From assembly GCF_003473485.1 (NCBI RefSeq), contig NC_053045.1:41830494-41894493 (forward strand): a stretch of DNA of 64,000 nucleotides, read 5' to 3'. The notes beneath the pieces were generated by a model. The model made no database searches and was not told the DNA's origin. It was given only the letters and a program-made list of their open reading frames with translations. Shown here piece after piece: positions 46,502 through 58,616 of this stretch. Position numbers and translations under genes: made by a program. Positions within the stretch are counted from its first letter, which is position 1; each line of letters starts with the position of its first letter. This DNA is from Medicago truncatula (lineage: Eukaryota > Streptophyta > Magnoliopsida > Fabales > Fabaceae).

Positions 46502-47467
46502 TTAACCACTATGATTAATAAAGGAAGCAATTTGATTGAGCAAAGAAATAGCGTTATCGCAATTTGGATTAAAGAGATGAAAAACATGTCCTTCACCTTT
46601 TGTCTCAATCACTTCCACAACACCACCATAACCAATTTTCTCAAGCAACTCCTTATAATACCAACCTCTATCCTTCAACGAATCATTCTCAGCAACACAA
46701 ACCAAAACTCTCTTACAACCCAACCTCCCCAAATTCTTATCCTTACCCGGATTCAAAAACGGGTCATCGGATCCCGAACTTGTTGGACAAACAAACCTCC
46801 ATAAATTATCAGCCAAAGATAAGTGTTCAGATTTCTCAGTAGCCTCAGATCCAACCCTTTCAACACCCCAAAAGAATGTATGAACCAAAACAATCCCTTC
46901 AAGGTTAATCCCTTGAAGCCCTTGAGTTCCAACACGAATAGCCATGTGATTTGCAATGTTTGCACCAGCACTGTCTCCTGCAAAGAACATTTTTCCAAAA
47001 TCTGCATAACGGTTGATCCATTCATCAGAACCATTTCCATGCAAATGAGAAACGACCCATTTGAGGGAAGTCCATGAATCTTCGTATGCTATAGGAAGAG
47101 GGTGTTCTGGGGCTCTTCTGTAATCAACTGAAACAGCAATAACATTAGCTTTTGAAACGATGGTGTTGAGGAAATTGTGGTATGGTGGTGAGAAAGGTGT
47201 TTCTACGCAGAAACCACCACCATGGAAGTAAACAAGGAGAGGGAGTTTTTGGTTTGGAAATTGATCGTTGTTGAGTTTGGGAATGAAGATTCTGGCTGAT
47301 ATGTTTTGGTCTTTTGAGATGAGAATGTCTTTGGATTCTACGTTTGTTGTTGGATCAAAAGATGGAGGTACGATGTCGGATCCTATGAGTCTTTCTATGT
47401 GACCGTCTTTGTAGATTTTAATCATGGGTGAGAGATCAAGGACTACTTCGTTAGAGCTTGAATCCAT
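46502..47467 (-). CDS. Carboxylesterase (CXE-C), plant class-I, 321 aa, intronless
   Basis: The start is the ATG at 47467. The frame is open further to 47572 but begins there with TTG and has no other ATG, so the hydrophobic 35-residue extension is probably untranslated. Motifs: HGGG 82-85 in YFHGGGFCVETPFSP, Ser166 in GDSAGA, Asp262 in AEND, His294 in GEGHVFHLF; the triad is complete. Same length and layout as CXE-A and CXE-B but clearly more diverged, so it comes from an older duplication. The GSDD and NP motifs (232-240) and LGCKR (249-253) are shared with A and B. Probably cytosolic; substrate unknown. Confidence 0.93.
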   Translation of the reverse strand: MDSSSNEVVLDLSPMIKIYKDGHIERLIGSDIVPPSFDPTTNVESKDILISKDQNISARIFIPKLNNDQFPNQKLPLLVYFHGGGFCVETPFSPPYHNFLNTIVSKANVIAVSVDYRRAPEHPLPIAYEDSWTSLKWVVSHLHGNGSDEWINRYADFGKMFFAGDSAGANIANHMAIRVGTQGLQGINLEGIVLVHTFFWGVERVGSEATEKSEHLSLADNLWRFVCPTSSGSDDPFLNPGKDKNLGRLGCKRVLVCVAENDSLKDRGWYYKELLEKIGYGGVVEVIETKGEGHVFHLFNPNCDNAISLLNQIASFINHSG

Positions 47468-48354
47468 TGGATAGAGATATGGTGAAGAAATTTTCAAGGG
47501 GTTCTTGTTTTCAGAGATGGAAGGAGGGGACAATAAATAATAAAAGATAGTAAATGTCGAAAAGCATAACAAATGGCTAACTTTTAGTTTCCTTCAACAA
47601 CAAAAAAAAGGCTAACTTTTGGTTGGTGGCAAGTGATTATGACACTACTTTTCAAGAATTAGGATCACCTACTACTACGTTTATTTAAGAAGAGTTTTCT
47701 AATTTTTGTAGGTTCTTGTTAAAGAGGAGTGCTTCTAATACACTATTTAACGATTTCATATCAAGAAAATATTCTTTAAAAAAATTAAATATTTTAATTT
47801 TTAATATATTAAATATACAAATATTTATAATAATTTAACACTTATGATGATTAGAGAGGATCTATGCGACACTCGTTAACATTTTTCTCATTTTTATAGT
47901 CATGTTATTAATATGTGCTTTAAGTCAAAATTTCTACGAATAGCAAGTATTTATTGCAAAAAATTAATTTTTAACTTTTTGAGAAATAAATTTGCATAAT
48001 TTCTAAGACAAAATTTTCAAACTGAGTTTTTTAAAATGCATCCTTATGGCATATGTTGGCATTTTCCTAATTTTTATACATGTAAAACTAATTTTACACA
48101 TGTATCCAATTACATCACATCAAAGTGTTATTTTTATAAGTTAATGTTATTGTCATATAATAGAAGAGTCGGTTATTGGTGGTGCGAAGCAATCGCTGTA
48201 GTGGTTCACAATGGTTGGAGTTGATCCTTCACCGATGCTGAAGGTGTGCAAGCAAAGACACTTTAATGCACAAGTCAACGAGGTTTTTTAACGTACTTTG
48301 AAAGAGGTTGCTCCTATGAGAATGTGTACCTTGTTTTCGGTGAGACACACCATA
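47468..48354. other. CXE-C upstream region
   Basis: Promoter/5' UTR of CXE-C, then AT-rich DNA. 48170-48354 is less AT-rich and leads directly into the 492-bp repeats; it is present once only. No recognisable gene. Confidence 0.35.
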
Positions 48355-49830
48355 TTTATGGACCATGGGCGTTGATATGTCGGTTTTTTCATATGAGATT
48401 GTTGGATTGCCGAAGAATCCAACGGCTTTCCTCAATGAACAATGTTTTGGATCTTTAGAAGAGCACATGATTATACAAAGGTCGAGTCTTCTATCGATTG
48501 GAGAGTCATGCTCCCGAATGAGGATGCTCAAGTTCAACACTTCCACATCTCAGACTCTTTATAACCTTCTTTATGACATCCTCTTCCCATTTGAGATCCA
48601 CCGGTTCTTATCAATGGCCATGGCACACTGTTTGTGTATAGCACCAATTAGAAGTGGCAACTACAATTACAAAAACAACGGTGACGCACATGTGTACAAA
48701 ATATTAACTCCAAACCACCGCTAGAAATCGCAATCATATAACTTTTTTTAGTAAAGTAATAAATCATAACTTTAAGACTAATATATTTAATATGGAAAAT
48801 ATTCGAATATAATTTTTGTACATTGCAAATTTTACTAAAACAGTTTTTTATGGACCATGGGCGTTGATATGTCGGTTTTTTCATATGAGATTGTTGGATT
48901 GCCGAAGAATCCAACGGCTTTCCTCAATGAACAATGTTTTGGATCTTTAGAAGAGCACATGATTATACAAAGGTCGAGTCTTCTATCGATTGGAGAGTCA
49001 TGCTCCCGAATGAGGATGCTCAAGTTCAACACTTCCACATCTCAGACTCTTTATAACCTTCTTTATGACATCCTCTTCCCATTTGAGATCCACCGGTTCT
49101 TATCAATGGCCATGGCACACTGTTTGTGTATAGCACCAATTAGAAGTGGCAACTACAATTACAAAAACAACGGTGACGCACATGTGTACAAAATATTAAC
49201 TCCAAACCACCGCTAGAAATCGCAATCATATAACTTTTTTTAGTAAAGTAATAAATCATAACTTTAAGACTAATATATTTAATATGGAAAATATTCGAAT
49301 ATAATTTTTGTACATTGCAAATTTTACTAAAACAGTTTTTTATGGACCATGGGCGTTGATATGTCGGTTTTTTCATATGAGATTGTTGGATTGCCGAAGA
49401 ATCCAACGGCTTTCCTCAATGAACAATGTTTTGGATCTTTAGAAGAGCACATGATTATACAAAGGTCGAGTCTTCTATCGATTGGAGAGTCATGCTCCCG
49501 AATGAGGATGCTCAAGTTCAACACTTCCACATCTCAGACTCTTTATAACCTTCTTTATGACATCCTCTTCCCATTTGAGATCCACCGGTTCTTATCAATG
49601 GCCATGGCACACTGTTTGTGTATAGCACCAATTAGAAGTGGCAACTACAATTACAAAAACAACGGTGACGCACATGTGTACAAAATATTAACTCCAAACC
49701 ACCGCTAGAAATCGCAATCATATAACTTTTTTTAGTAAAGTAATAAATCATAACTTTAAGACTAATATATTTAATATGGAAAATATTCGAATATAATTTT
49801 TGTACATTGCAAATTTTACTAAAACAGTTT
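48355..49830. repeat. 492-bp unit, three tandem copies without visible differences
   Basis: Copies at 48355-48846, 48847-49338 and 49339-49830. Landmarks recur at exactly 492 bp (the ATG at 48365, 48857, 49349), and reading the copies side by side I found no substitution. Each unit carries a 119-codon plus-strand frame (MGVDMSVFSYEIVG...) and 67- and 88-codon minus-strand frames, the same in every copy. None matches a family I know. The first minus-strand frame extends into single-copy DNA (to 48229). The outer part of each unit (last about 120 bp) is AT-rich. Function unknown; it could be a tandemly duplicated transposon piece. Confidence 0.85.
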
Positions 49831-51527
49831 TTTTTGCAGTGATCTAATAACTAAAAATTTGCGATGATTAATCTTCATCGAAGAATGTACAAGGTATATA
49901 AGAAAAGTTATCTCCTCTCAGCTGAATTTGTTCGACGTTGAGTTATAATTTCTTTTATTTCTTTATTTACAATTAGCACCAATGTTATTTTTAACTTTTG
50001 TAGAAAACTCAATTCCTAAACAGCTGGCCTTAGTTTTTTAGTGAGAGAAACTTCAACTTTTCCCTAAACTTTCTTTCTTCTTCATTCATCGAGAATGGGT
50101 GGTTTTAGGTCATTTTTTTAACCCAAAAGCACCCATCTACATCTTTTTTTCCCTTTTCTTTCAATAAATAAGTGATTTTCACATATATCAAGTTTTTTCT
50201 TTTGTGCTTTTTGTGATTTCGTCGTCTAAGTGCGGCGTTGTGTTGTTCGCCGTCTTATGCGACGTTTGATTTCACGTCTTGTCGCAGTGTTCGTTTAGTT
50301 CCTATTGAAAGATCGACATCGTCAATTACAAACAAATTCAATCAATAATTTGAGCGTCAACGTTGCAGATCCGGAAGCATGGGTATTTCAGTGACTTAGA
50401 TTTTATCATATTATTTGTAGGCATTGTATAGTTGTATGCTATTAACTTGGATGTTGTGAGTTTGTTCGCATATTCTCCCTTTATGTTTTCAGCGATGTGT
50501 GTATCTAATATACTCTACCAATTTGACTAAATGAATATTGTCTTGTTTTTTTTTTAAAAAAACAAAAACAAACTTTTGTAGAATTAACACCATAGTTTTT
50601 TTTTTTATGAAGAGGATTTTTTTGTTGTTTTTGCAACCAATGTTGATATGAAAATAAAAGTAGGGTATGAGTAGAACTTGATTGCACACTTTTTTTTTAA
50701 AGATCATTGATGTGTTTCAATTTTGGATTTCTTTTTTGAAAAATGCTAAAAGTTACGAAAGATTTGTGCACGAAACTACACGAACATCATTGCAACTTAT
50801 ATTTTACATTATGTTTCTCATCAATTTTTCCAATAATGAAAGATAATTCAGAAGTAACATGACAGAAAATAATCTTTGATCAATAACCACTGGAAAAATC
50901 AAATCCATAATGTGGAAATACATGGTTAGCTGATCCATTTATTGAAGAGTGAAGTCAAAAGTTAGTTTAAATTGTTTGGGAAAAAAAACAATTATTAATA
51001 TGGTGAACTCCAGCAAATTATAATGATTTCTCATGTAACTGAATTTATATGGTGAAATTTTATTACTACAAGGTAGCAACCATGCGTGGAATAGTTGTTT
51101 TCCTGGCGTTCGTGCATTTCGTGCTGCAACCTTTTCGTAACATATAGCATTACTCTTCTTTTTTTTACATTTGACAAAGTTCTCAAATATTTTTTAGTGT
51201 AACCAGTCAATATTGTGATCCAAACCAACTCATTGTATATCGATTTGATTCGGTTTTGATCTTAATCTCCAAAATATGTAAATTTCATACAAAACCATGA
51301 AATCACACGCAATAACAATAGATAAATTAAAGGAAAAAACAAAAATACATTCATTATAAATGTACATATGGACATCGAGAATTCAACACAAGTTACAAAC
51401 CAAAAGTGATCAAAATTAAAAACTAAACAAATTACTCCATCTGGTAGTACTAAATTATTCAAGGTCCCATAGTCCCAAAAACACTCCAACACTCGATTTT
51501 AGTATTAAAGTCACTCTCACAGCAGAG
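49831..51527. other. Intergenic and CXE-D 3' flank
   Basis: 50200-50480 is less AT-rich (GTGCGGCGTTGTG, TTGCAGATCCGGAAGCATGG) and looks like part of a dispersed repeat whose class I cannot name. The remainder is AT-rich with several T/A runs; the last part is the CXE-D 3' UTR. Confidence 0.35.
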
Positions 51528-52481
51528 TCACAATGACGAAGAAGAACGAACGTCTTTCTCAACCTGTATCATAAAAGATCCGAACCTTTTAACAAGATCC
51601 ACAGATTTTTCCTTGGTAGGGTCAAACAAATGAAACACATGTCCTTCATCTTCTGCTTCCACCATCTCCACCACCCCATTCCACCCACTTTTCTTCACTG
51701 CTTCATAATAGTTTCTTCCTCTTTCCCTCAGAAAATCCTTCTCCGCCACAAAAACAAGCACTTTCCCACATCCTAAACCTGAAAGCTTTGGATCCTTAGC
51801 TGCATGGATCTTCACGTCATCAAATCCACCATAAGTAGGGTACAGAAACTCAACAAGCTCGTCTTTCTCATCGTTTCCAAAGTATGGATGAATCAACACC
51901 ATTCCTTGAAGCTTCAAACCACCAAAACCTTCCGATGCACCTCTCATAGCCATGTTATGTGCTAGGTTTGCACCAGCACTGTCACCGGCGAAGAAAACAA
52001 TGTCTTGATCAACATGGTCTTTGATCCATGGCTCAGAAGCTTTTGAAACCCATTGAATAGCTTCCCATGTATCATCATAAGCAATGGGAAGAGGATGTTC
52101 TGGAGCTAGACGATAATGGACGGAGAAAACAACAACGTTTGCATGGGCAACGATGTTGTTGAGGTGACGGTGGTAGCCAGGGTTATAGGGAGTGCAAATA
52201 CAGAAAGCACCACCGTGGATGTAGATGAGGAGAGGTAATTTTGTAGAAGGAGTGGCGTTTGGTGGGAGATAGAGACGAGCTCCGATGCCGGTGTTAGGGT
52301 TGATGGTGATGTCTTTGGATATAACGCCGGTTAATGGATCAGTGCCGGTTGGGGTGGTTTCGGTGCCGAGGAAGCGTTCGACGCGGCCGTCTTTGTACTG
52401 ACAGAAGAGGCGAGGGAATTCACGGAGGATTTCATTGGAGTTTTGATCGGAGGAGACGATTTTGTTTTGGAAAACTTCCAT
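51528..52481 (-). CDS. Carboxylesterase (CXE-D), plant class-I, 317 aa, intronless
   Basis: ATG at 52481. Motifs: HGGA 89-92 in YIHGGAFCICTPYNP, Ser168 in GDSAGA, Asp249 in AEKD, His281 in EDEGHVFHLF. The triad is intact. It is the most diverged of the four CXEs here: the N-terminus differs, and the region after HPYF (about 201-225) is shorter by roughly 13 residues than in A-C. It resembles the CXE12/13-type plant esterases in general layout. No signal peptide. The Ser-rich C-terminus (RSSSSL) is unusual and ends in SSL, weakly like a peroxisomal PTS1 tripeptide, but that is not convincing. Confidence 0.92.
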   Translation of the reverse strand: MEVFQNKIVSSDQNSNEILREFPRLFCQYKDGRVERFLGTETTPTGTDPLTGVISKDITINPNTGIGARLYLPPNATPSTKLPLLIYIHGGAFCICTPYNPGYHRHLNNIVAHANVVVFSVHYRLAPEHPLPIAYDDTWEAIQWVSKASEPWIKDHVDQDIVFFAGDSAGANLAHNMAMRGASEGFGGLKLQGMVLIHPYFGNDEKDELVEFLYPTYGGFDDVKIHAAKDPKLSGLGCGKVLVFVAEKDFLRERGRNYYEAVKKSGWNGVVEMVEAEDEGHVFHLFDPTKEKSVDLVKRFGSFMIQVEKDVRSSSSL

Positions 52482-53896
52482 GGTGAAAATTGAATGAAAA
52501 GAGAAGGGAGAAGATTTGTTTTGAAGAGAGAAAGAGTGAGTGAGGTAAGGGAAAGAAAAAGAAGAATGAGGGAACGGTTTAATTGATTTGTCTAACTCTA
52601 ACGTAAGGTAGTTTTGTTGTTTCTTTCTTTAGGTATGACTTTCGTAAGTTACGTTTAGCTTTCCATTCAAGTGATGGTCAATTCATCTTGTTTGTGGTTA
52701 GAATATTTTGTCCAATCAACTTTCTTTTAAAACAATTCACTATTTATTTTTGGCAAGTTTAAAGTACGAGTTGTAGATACTCCTTTTCTCTAAATATAGC
52801 ATTGCTCTTCGCCAAAACATAATGAACTTTTCAACATAAAATTTATCAATTGATTTTTTTTTTTTTAAATGTGCTTTTACGATACTTATTAAAAATACCT
52901 TTTTCTCTCAACAAAAAAAAATACCTTTTATTTTTTGTTTTTATTTTGACTTAAATGCAATTTTGGTCATCATCAACTTATTTGAAATTTTAATCCCCCA
53001 TTTTAAAACACCCGAGTCCCCCTATTTTACATTTTTTGGGTTTTTCAACTTAATTAAAATTTTAGTCCCCCCATTTTAAAAATCATTGCCCCCCCCCCCC
53101 CCCCCCCCCCCCCCCTCCTTCTTTTATACTTACATTTTATTTTCAACTTATTTGAAATTATGGTCCCCCTATTTTATAATTTTTGGGTTTTCTATTGTCA
53201 AACGGTTTTGGTCTCATTAATATCAAAATTTAATTAAAAAATAGAAAATTAATTAAATTTTAAGAAGGAAAGGAATCATATTGGTGGAAGATGAACCCTT
53301 ATTCTTCTTCTTATCATTGATTTTCTTTAGCAAAAGTCAATATAACTTCTTTGGCACATGAGTTCATTTCTTCATCGTATTAATTAAAATGGTTACACTT
53401 TTTTTTCACATTCAACAGCAAGTGTAAAGGGTAATTGTTTAGATTTTGTTTCAAACCAATAAAACTAATACCGACCCATAGAACTTCAAAAATGACATGC
53501 TTGAAGAACATAAATGATATGCTTGAACGAAAAAAGAACAAAAATGACATGCTTGAAGAATGTAACCGAAAACGAGAAGGAATGGATGAACGAATTTCGA
53601 TGTCAAATACGAGAAAGAATTGGTATGATTTGAATATATGAAGGAATTTCAAATTCAAAAATGAGGTTGAATGAGTCTGATTCGAAAATAGACGAATGAA
53701 TTCGAAAGAAATCAGGGATTTTAAAAATTAGGGTTCATATGCCATATCATTAAAACACGATGACTAAACTTGATAACATGGTAGATGTAGAGATTAGAGA
53801 CACATGGTTGCAAAAAATATTGACAGAGAATAAAGACGGAATTTTCTACAAAGCTTTTGGACAAGAGATCAATAGGCGGCGGATAATAGAAATATA
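52482..53896. other. CXE-D upstream region and decayed repeat
   Basis: 52482-52640 is promoter and 5' UTR (purine-rich when read on the minus strand). 52950-53240 is a decayed repeat with several AATTTTAGTCCCCC.ATTTT phrases and contains a run of 27 C at 53089-53115. At about 53488-53560 the phrase AAAATGACATGCTTGAAGAA occurs twice about 50 bp apart. No gene. Confidence 0.4.
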
Positions 53897-54177
53897 CTCC
53901 ATCTGTCCCAAATTGTACGACGATTTGGGCATTTCACACATATTAGGAAATGTAATTAATATTATGTGAGAAAGAGATATTATGAGTTGTTTTACAAAAT
54001 TGTCCTTAATAAATGATATGGGAAAAATAAATAAAAGAATTGAAAGAAGAAAGAGTAATAAATAATTAAAGATATAATAGGAAAAGTAACATTAATGTTT
54101 TATTGGAATTGTAAAGTGACATATAATCTGGGACAAATTATTTTTCTAAAGTGACATACAATTTGGGACAGATGGAG
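53897..54177. mobile_element. Stowaway-type MITE, 281 bp
   Basis: Inverted termini CTCCATCTGTCCCAAATTGT at both ends, apparently exact over more than 20 bp, with TA duplications (53895-53896, 54178-54179). A third internal copy of the terminus (CATATAATCTGGGACAAATT) sits near the right end. Tc1/mariner-derived, no coding capacity. Confidence 0.88.
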
Positions 54178-54374
54178 TATTTCTCTAAGAATGTGAATCT
54201 CTAAGGAGTAGATTTTACACCAAAAATGTTATAAACATGTCAGCAATATGGGCATATACTTCAAGGCGAACATTAGTCCGCAGAGTTACTAGGGGAAATT
54301 TTAATAACATTAATCACAAAATTCAAAGTAACTTATTGTCTTATTTCTAACTTATTGTCTACCTTTGATTTTCA

Positions 54375-56900
54375 GGTTCTCGCTATCCCTCTATACCTAA
54401 GGACAAAGATGGACATGACAATAGTGGGTGGGGAGGAGTCAACACTACATATTTCACAGTTAAAAGTGCCTATAATTCTCATAACACTAGTTCTCAACCC
54501 ATAGAGGGAGATTGAAGGTATTGTGGAGCTGGAAAGGCCAAATCAAACATTTATGTGGGTGGCGGCTCATGAGCGGTTACTCACTAATTATCAAAGGAGC
54601 AAATGGCGTGTTGGACCTTCTCTTATGTGCTCTGACTGTGATAGAGAAATTGAGACCACTATTCATGTTTTGAGGGATTGTTCCATCGCAATCCTTGCCA
54701 TTTCGAGTATTGCTCTCATTAGACTTCTTATGTCAGGATATGGGTCAAATAATAAATATTCCTTTTTGGGTGGTCTACGAGCTGCACTCTTTCTTATGTA
54801 TGGCGCAACCCAATCTTTTTTTTTTCTTTCAAATTTCGTAAATAAATCGCGAATATGGTCTTAGTAATAAAGACCCAAGTTTCCTTTGGATCCCAATTCC
54901 AATAGGACATGAATAAGGTTAATTCATTCAAATCAAATCTCTATTTTTCTCTCTTTAAATTGTAGGGATTAAATCTTCAAGAATATCAATCATCAGGTGC
55001 ATGATATTCAAAATAAAAGTGTACAACAATTTTTATGGTGGTGTACTAGCACAAGTGGAAGTGGAGGAACAAAACCAATTTTGAGGATGACTTCCAACGT
55101 CTTCCTGGTCCAACTTACATGATTCTCGAGATGGCTGAAGACATATACAAATACACACGTTGTCCTATAAATATTTGCCAATGTGACACTATTTTCATTA
55201 GTTGAAAAGACAATAGGATGGGTCGATTAAGTTTATCTGTGACGGAGCCTACAAAAAAATTTTAGGTCTATCTTTTTGCGGTGGGCTCTTTCAAAACTTT
55301 AATGGTTGATGACAGTCAGTCATTTGTTACTTTTAGTGTCATTTGCATGATGTCTTGAGTTCACAAGCAAGCTTAAACAACAAGGAAAGCATGAAAAATA
55401 CAAGATTTTGAAGAAATAGTTGTTTTGATGTTTTTATTGAGTCTGTAGCAATTTTAGACAGCCCGGGGGTGTAAAAAGCAGAAATTTTGGAAGTGCTGGA
55501 AATTGGCAACCGTGGCGCGATTTTGAGTGGCGTGGCACAATTTTGTGACCAGAATGAAGGTTTGGTTCTACCACGAAAATCGTGGTACGATTTCTGGTGG
55601 CGTGGCACGATTTTGCAGAATCGGGGCGCGATTTTATGAGGCGTGGTGCAATTTTGGATGCAGAAAATGTTGCCTATTTAAGCTGAAGACTATTATGAAA
55701 ACAAGGGTTACGATTTTGGAGAGCTAAAGTGCGATTTTGACACCCAGAAGATTGCAGAAGAGGCGATTTCATCATCTCTAATCCAGTTTATGTATGTTTT
55801 AATTCTTTCATTGATTATACTATTTGTAAACTCAATTATGAGTAACTAAATCTCTTAGAGATTAGGTCTGAGATGAATCCTTCTAACCCTAATTGATCCA
55901 TGTTGTTGTGAAACTCTATTTATTATTAATGACAATTTAGTTTTTATTCAATTCAATTGTTCTTGATGCTTTTTATATCCTGATCAAATATAAACATGAT
56001 TTAGTGAGAACGAATGACTTGACTACTGACCCTAGCTTTCGACTTAGATCTAATTGAACTGTTCTAATAAACATGATTAGTCTAGGAATGGATAATCGTT
56101 TGTTAGTGATATTAGGTTAACGTGCTTTAAACCTTTGAGAATTATTAGACCACCTGAGGAATTAGGGGCTGTAGTTTTAGAAGAGGGTCCTAACTCAAGG
56201 GATTGATTATGGCTATTTTGTTAACTATCGTGGAACTAGAAAATCATTAATACGAATAGGTGCAGTATACCAATTAGGGGAACATCGATGATTCGAAAGA
56301 CCTGATCTCATCTCTCTCCTTGTCTTTTCCAAAACTATCTTATTTTATGTTATTTACTTTTTATGCACACCAACCTACTGCCTCGGGCACTAAAAGAAAT
56401 TTACACATCCTAGATATTAACGTTATTGCTAAATTGAGATTAACACAGTCCTCGTGGATACGAACTTAATTTTATTACTTCGATAGTTTTAGTACACTTG
56501 CTAAAAGTCTATCAATGGTAAATGGATTAAAGGATACTCTTGAAAAATTGGAACCTATGATACTTTTCGTGCTAAAATAGGGGAATATACTTGGGAATGT
56601 AGCTTGCTTGGGGACAAGCTTTCCACCATCTTCAAATGGAAAGCGACTCGAAAACTCTGGCTGACATGATCACCGAGAAAGCTAAAATCGATGGCAAAAA
56701 GCCCACATTGGTGTGTCATGCACAAGAGCTTTTAAAGTTGAATTGGCAAGTGCATTTCGATCATACCTGGCGGGACAAAAATAGAAGTGCTGATTGGATG
56801 ACTAATTTTACCTTTTCTCTAATTTTTTTTTAACATTTTTGCTATGGAGACTCTTCTTAGTGAGGTCTCTGGTCTTCCTTTTTATGATATTTTCTAGGCT
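54375..56900 (+). pseudogene. LINE remnant (zf-RVT plus RNase H) split by a solo LTR
   Basis: In order: YFTVKSAYNSHN (about 54450), the zinc-binding region [26 protein letters not shown] (54605-54682), WKWRNKTNFEDDFQRLPGP (55060-55115), the RNase H start CDGAYKKILGLSFCGGLFQN (55239-55298), then after the LTR KWIKGYS and KIGTYDTFRAKIGEY (from 56520), and DSKTLADMI ... HTWRDKNRSADWM (56639-56805). Stops and frameshifts occur throughout. The arrangement is that of the plant LINE ORF2 C-terminus. The 5' reverse transcriptase part is absent. Confidence 0.8.
55307..56514. mobile_element. Solo LTR, 1208 bp, with 5-bp target duplication
   Basis: Begins TGATGACAGTC and ends AAAAGTCTATCA (TG...CA), flanked by ATGGT at 55302-55306 and 56515-56519. 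The 3' part includes AGTCCTCGTGGATACGAACTT and TTACTTCGATAGTTTTAGTACACTTGC, a pattern seen at the end of plant Gypsy LTRs. The 5' part has CG-rich phrases (GTGGCGCGATTTTGAG, CGTGGCACGATTTTGCAG) repeated several times. No internal gag-pol, so it arose by LTR-LTR recombination. It interrupts the LINE RNase H frame exactly between Asn-Gly and Lys-Trp. Confidence 0.85.
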
Positions 56901-58616
56901 TGCATAACCTATAAAAATAATATTACAGTTGATTTGGTAGCTACCAAAAACATTATTTGTAGGGGTTAAAATTAGAACTCTAGATTTATGATTTCTTCAC
57001 ACTTAAAGTGTGTGAATCTTATCATTAGACTATTAAACAAAAAAAAAATTAACTTACAAAAGCTCTAATTCAACTAGCAAAAATATCAAATTGTTAGATC
57101 ATACACCATGATTGAAATTCGAACCCAATCATTTCGATGTGATCAAAGGAAAAATCTTATTAAATTTGTGTATTTATTACATTAAAAATTAAATTCTTAA
57201 CTTTTTAAAAAATTATGTATTTCTTCATAGAAATTTTTTAAGAGGGTATCAAAGTACTCGTTAATAAGATCCCGTAAAGAAAATTAGCTTCCTTCTACAT
57301 TTAAACTTTAAGAAATGTTAACTTATGTCATTGGGGCACAAATTTAGAAACTAAATATAAAAACTTTATTTGGAAATTGTACATTCAATATATTAAAAAT
57401 TAAAAATTTTATGTTTTCAATACAAAAGTTACTTTTTAATTTAACATGACCCTTAAACTTTTATTGGCACGTTCTGCGCCATACTTAATGCACCTGTTGT
57501 GTAAGAAAGACCCATGCTTTAAATTTGGATAATTACTTTTCAATGTGTCTAGAAGCAATAATCATGCTCATTGACATTTCCTTTTAATTTAAAAATCTTG
57601 TTAAACGGCAAGACTGCGCAATCAACAACGTGGGTAGAAAATCTATAATATCGTCAACATTTATTTTTGGTGATAGAAAATTGTCAACAGTTTTTGTATT
57701 AATTTTGGTAACATCTTAATTTCTTCTCTTAAGTACATTTGGTAGGAATATTTCTTATACATTTTTTTTTGAAAAAAAAATTAAAAAAGCCAAGATTTCA
57801 TTCATATTTTCTTTTTACAATTATCCAAATGGCTTTGATAATTCAAAGCCAAGAAAAGAAAAAAAAAAGCTCCTGTTCCAAATGGCTTTCATAATTCAAA
57901 GTTTAATCGAAAAATAAAAATATAAAATTCAATCAAAAAGTAAATAAAATTAGATAACAAATTTTTTCACCCAAAATCAATTCATAATTCATATTTGATG
58001 GGAGAAGTTTCATTTTAAATAACCAAACAACACATCCAAAAACAAATTAGTTTATATGGTAAGAGATTTAAAACTTATAAATAAGTCGTCACGAGTTCGA
58101 TCAATGCTCTTGCGTATACATAAGTCATTGCTAAAGTACGCAGAAACATAATTAATGTTATATTGATTTGGTCATACTCAACCCTAATGAAATTGAAAAG
58201 AGTGTTGCTGTGCACTTGCCAGGTGTGAGTTACAAGATAAATCAACGAATTTGTTTATTTCTGTATTCATTATTACAAAAAAAACAACGGTCTAAATTTA
58301 GTTAGAATCCACTAAACACTTCATCATTTCGTTCTTCACAATACCAAAAAAATGAAGCAAGATTAAGAAATAAAAAAATAAATAAAATAACAGAAAAAGA
58401 AAAAGAAAAAAAGCTCAGTGGAAAACACACACCCCATAATCAATCAACAAAACAATCCCTTTTTCTTTTCCTACAATTTTTTTTTATCAAATCCATGGTT
58501 GTTGCAGGTTTCTGCAATGAGAGCTGAAAAAATTGCTTTACATTAAACAAATTTCCAAAAGGGTATCCAAAAAATGCATCTTTATCCACATTCCTTTTGA
58601 TTTGAGCTCAGCAACA
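56901..58616. other. Intergenic and sulfotransferase promoter
   Basis: AT-rich DNA. The phrase AATGGCTTT.ATAATTCAAAG is repeated at 57827-57850 and 57881-57902. 58240-58616 should contain the promoter and 5' UTR of the sulfotransferase gene. The 65-codon minus-strand frame at 58538-58735 is antisense to the first exon and not supported. Confidence 0.35.

Noticed and set aside
47468-47572. Hydrophobic N-terminal extension of CXE-C (signal-peptide-like)
   Set aside because: It would begin with TTG and has no ATG before 47467; most likely 5' UTR.
48355-49830. CRISPR-like array or repeated gene family
   Set aside because: The units are head-to-tail 492-bp copies with no spacers, and the open frames match no protein family.
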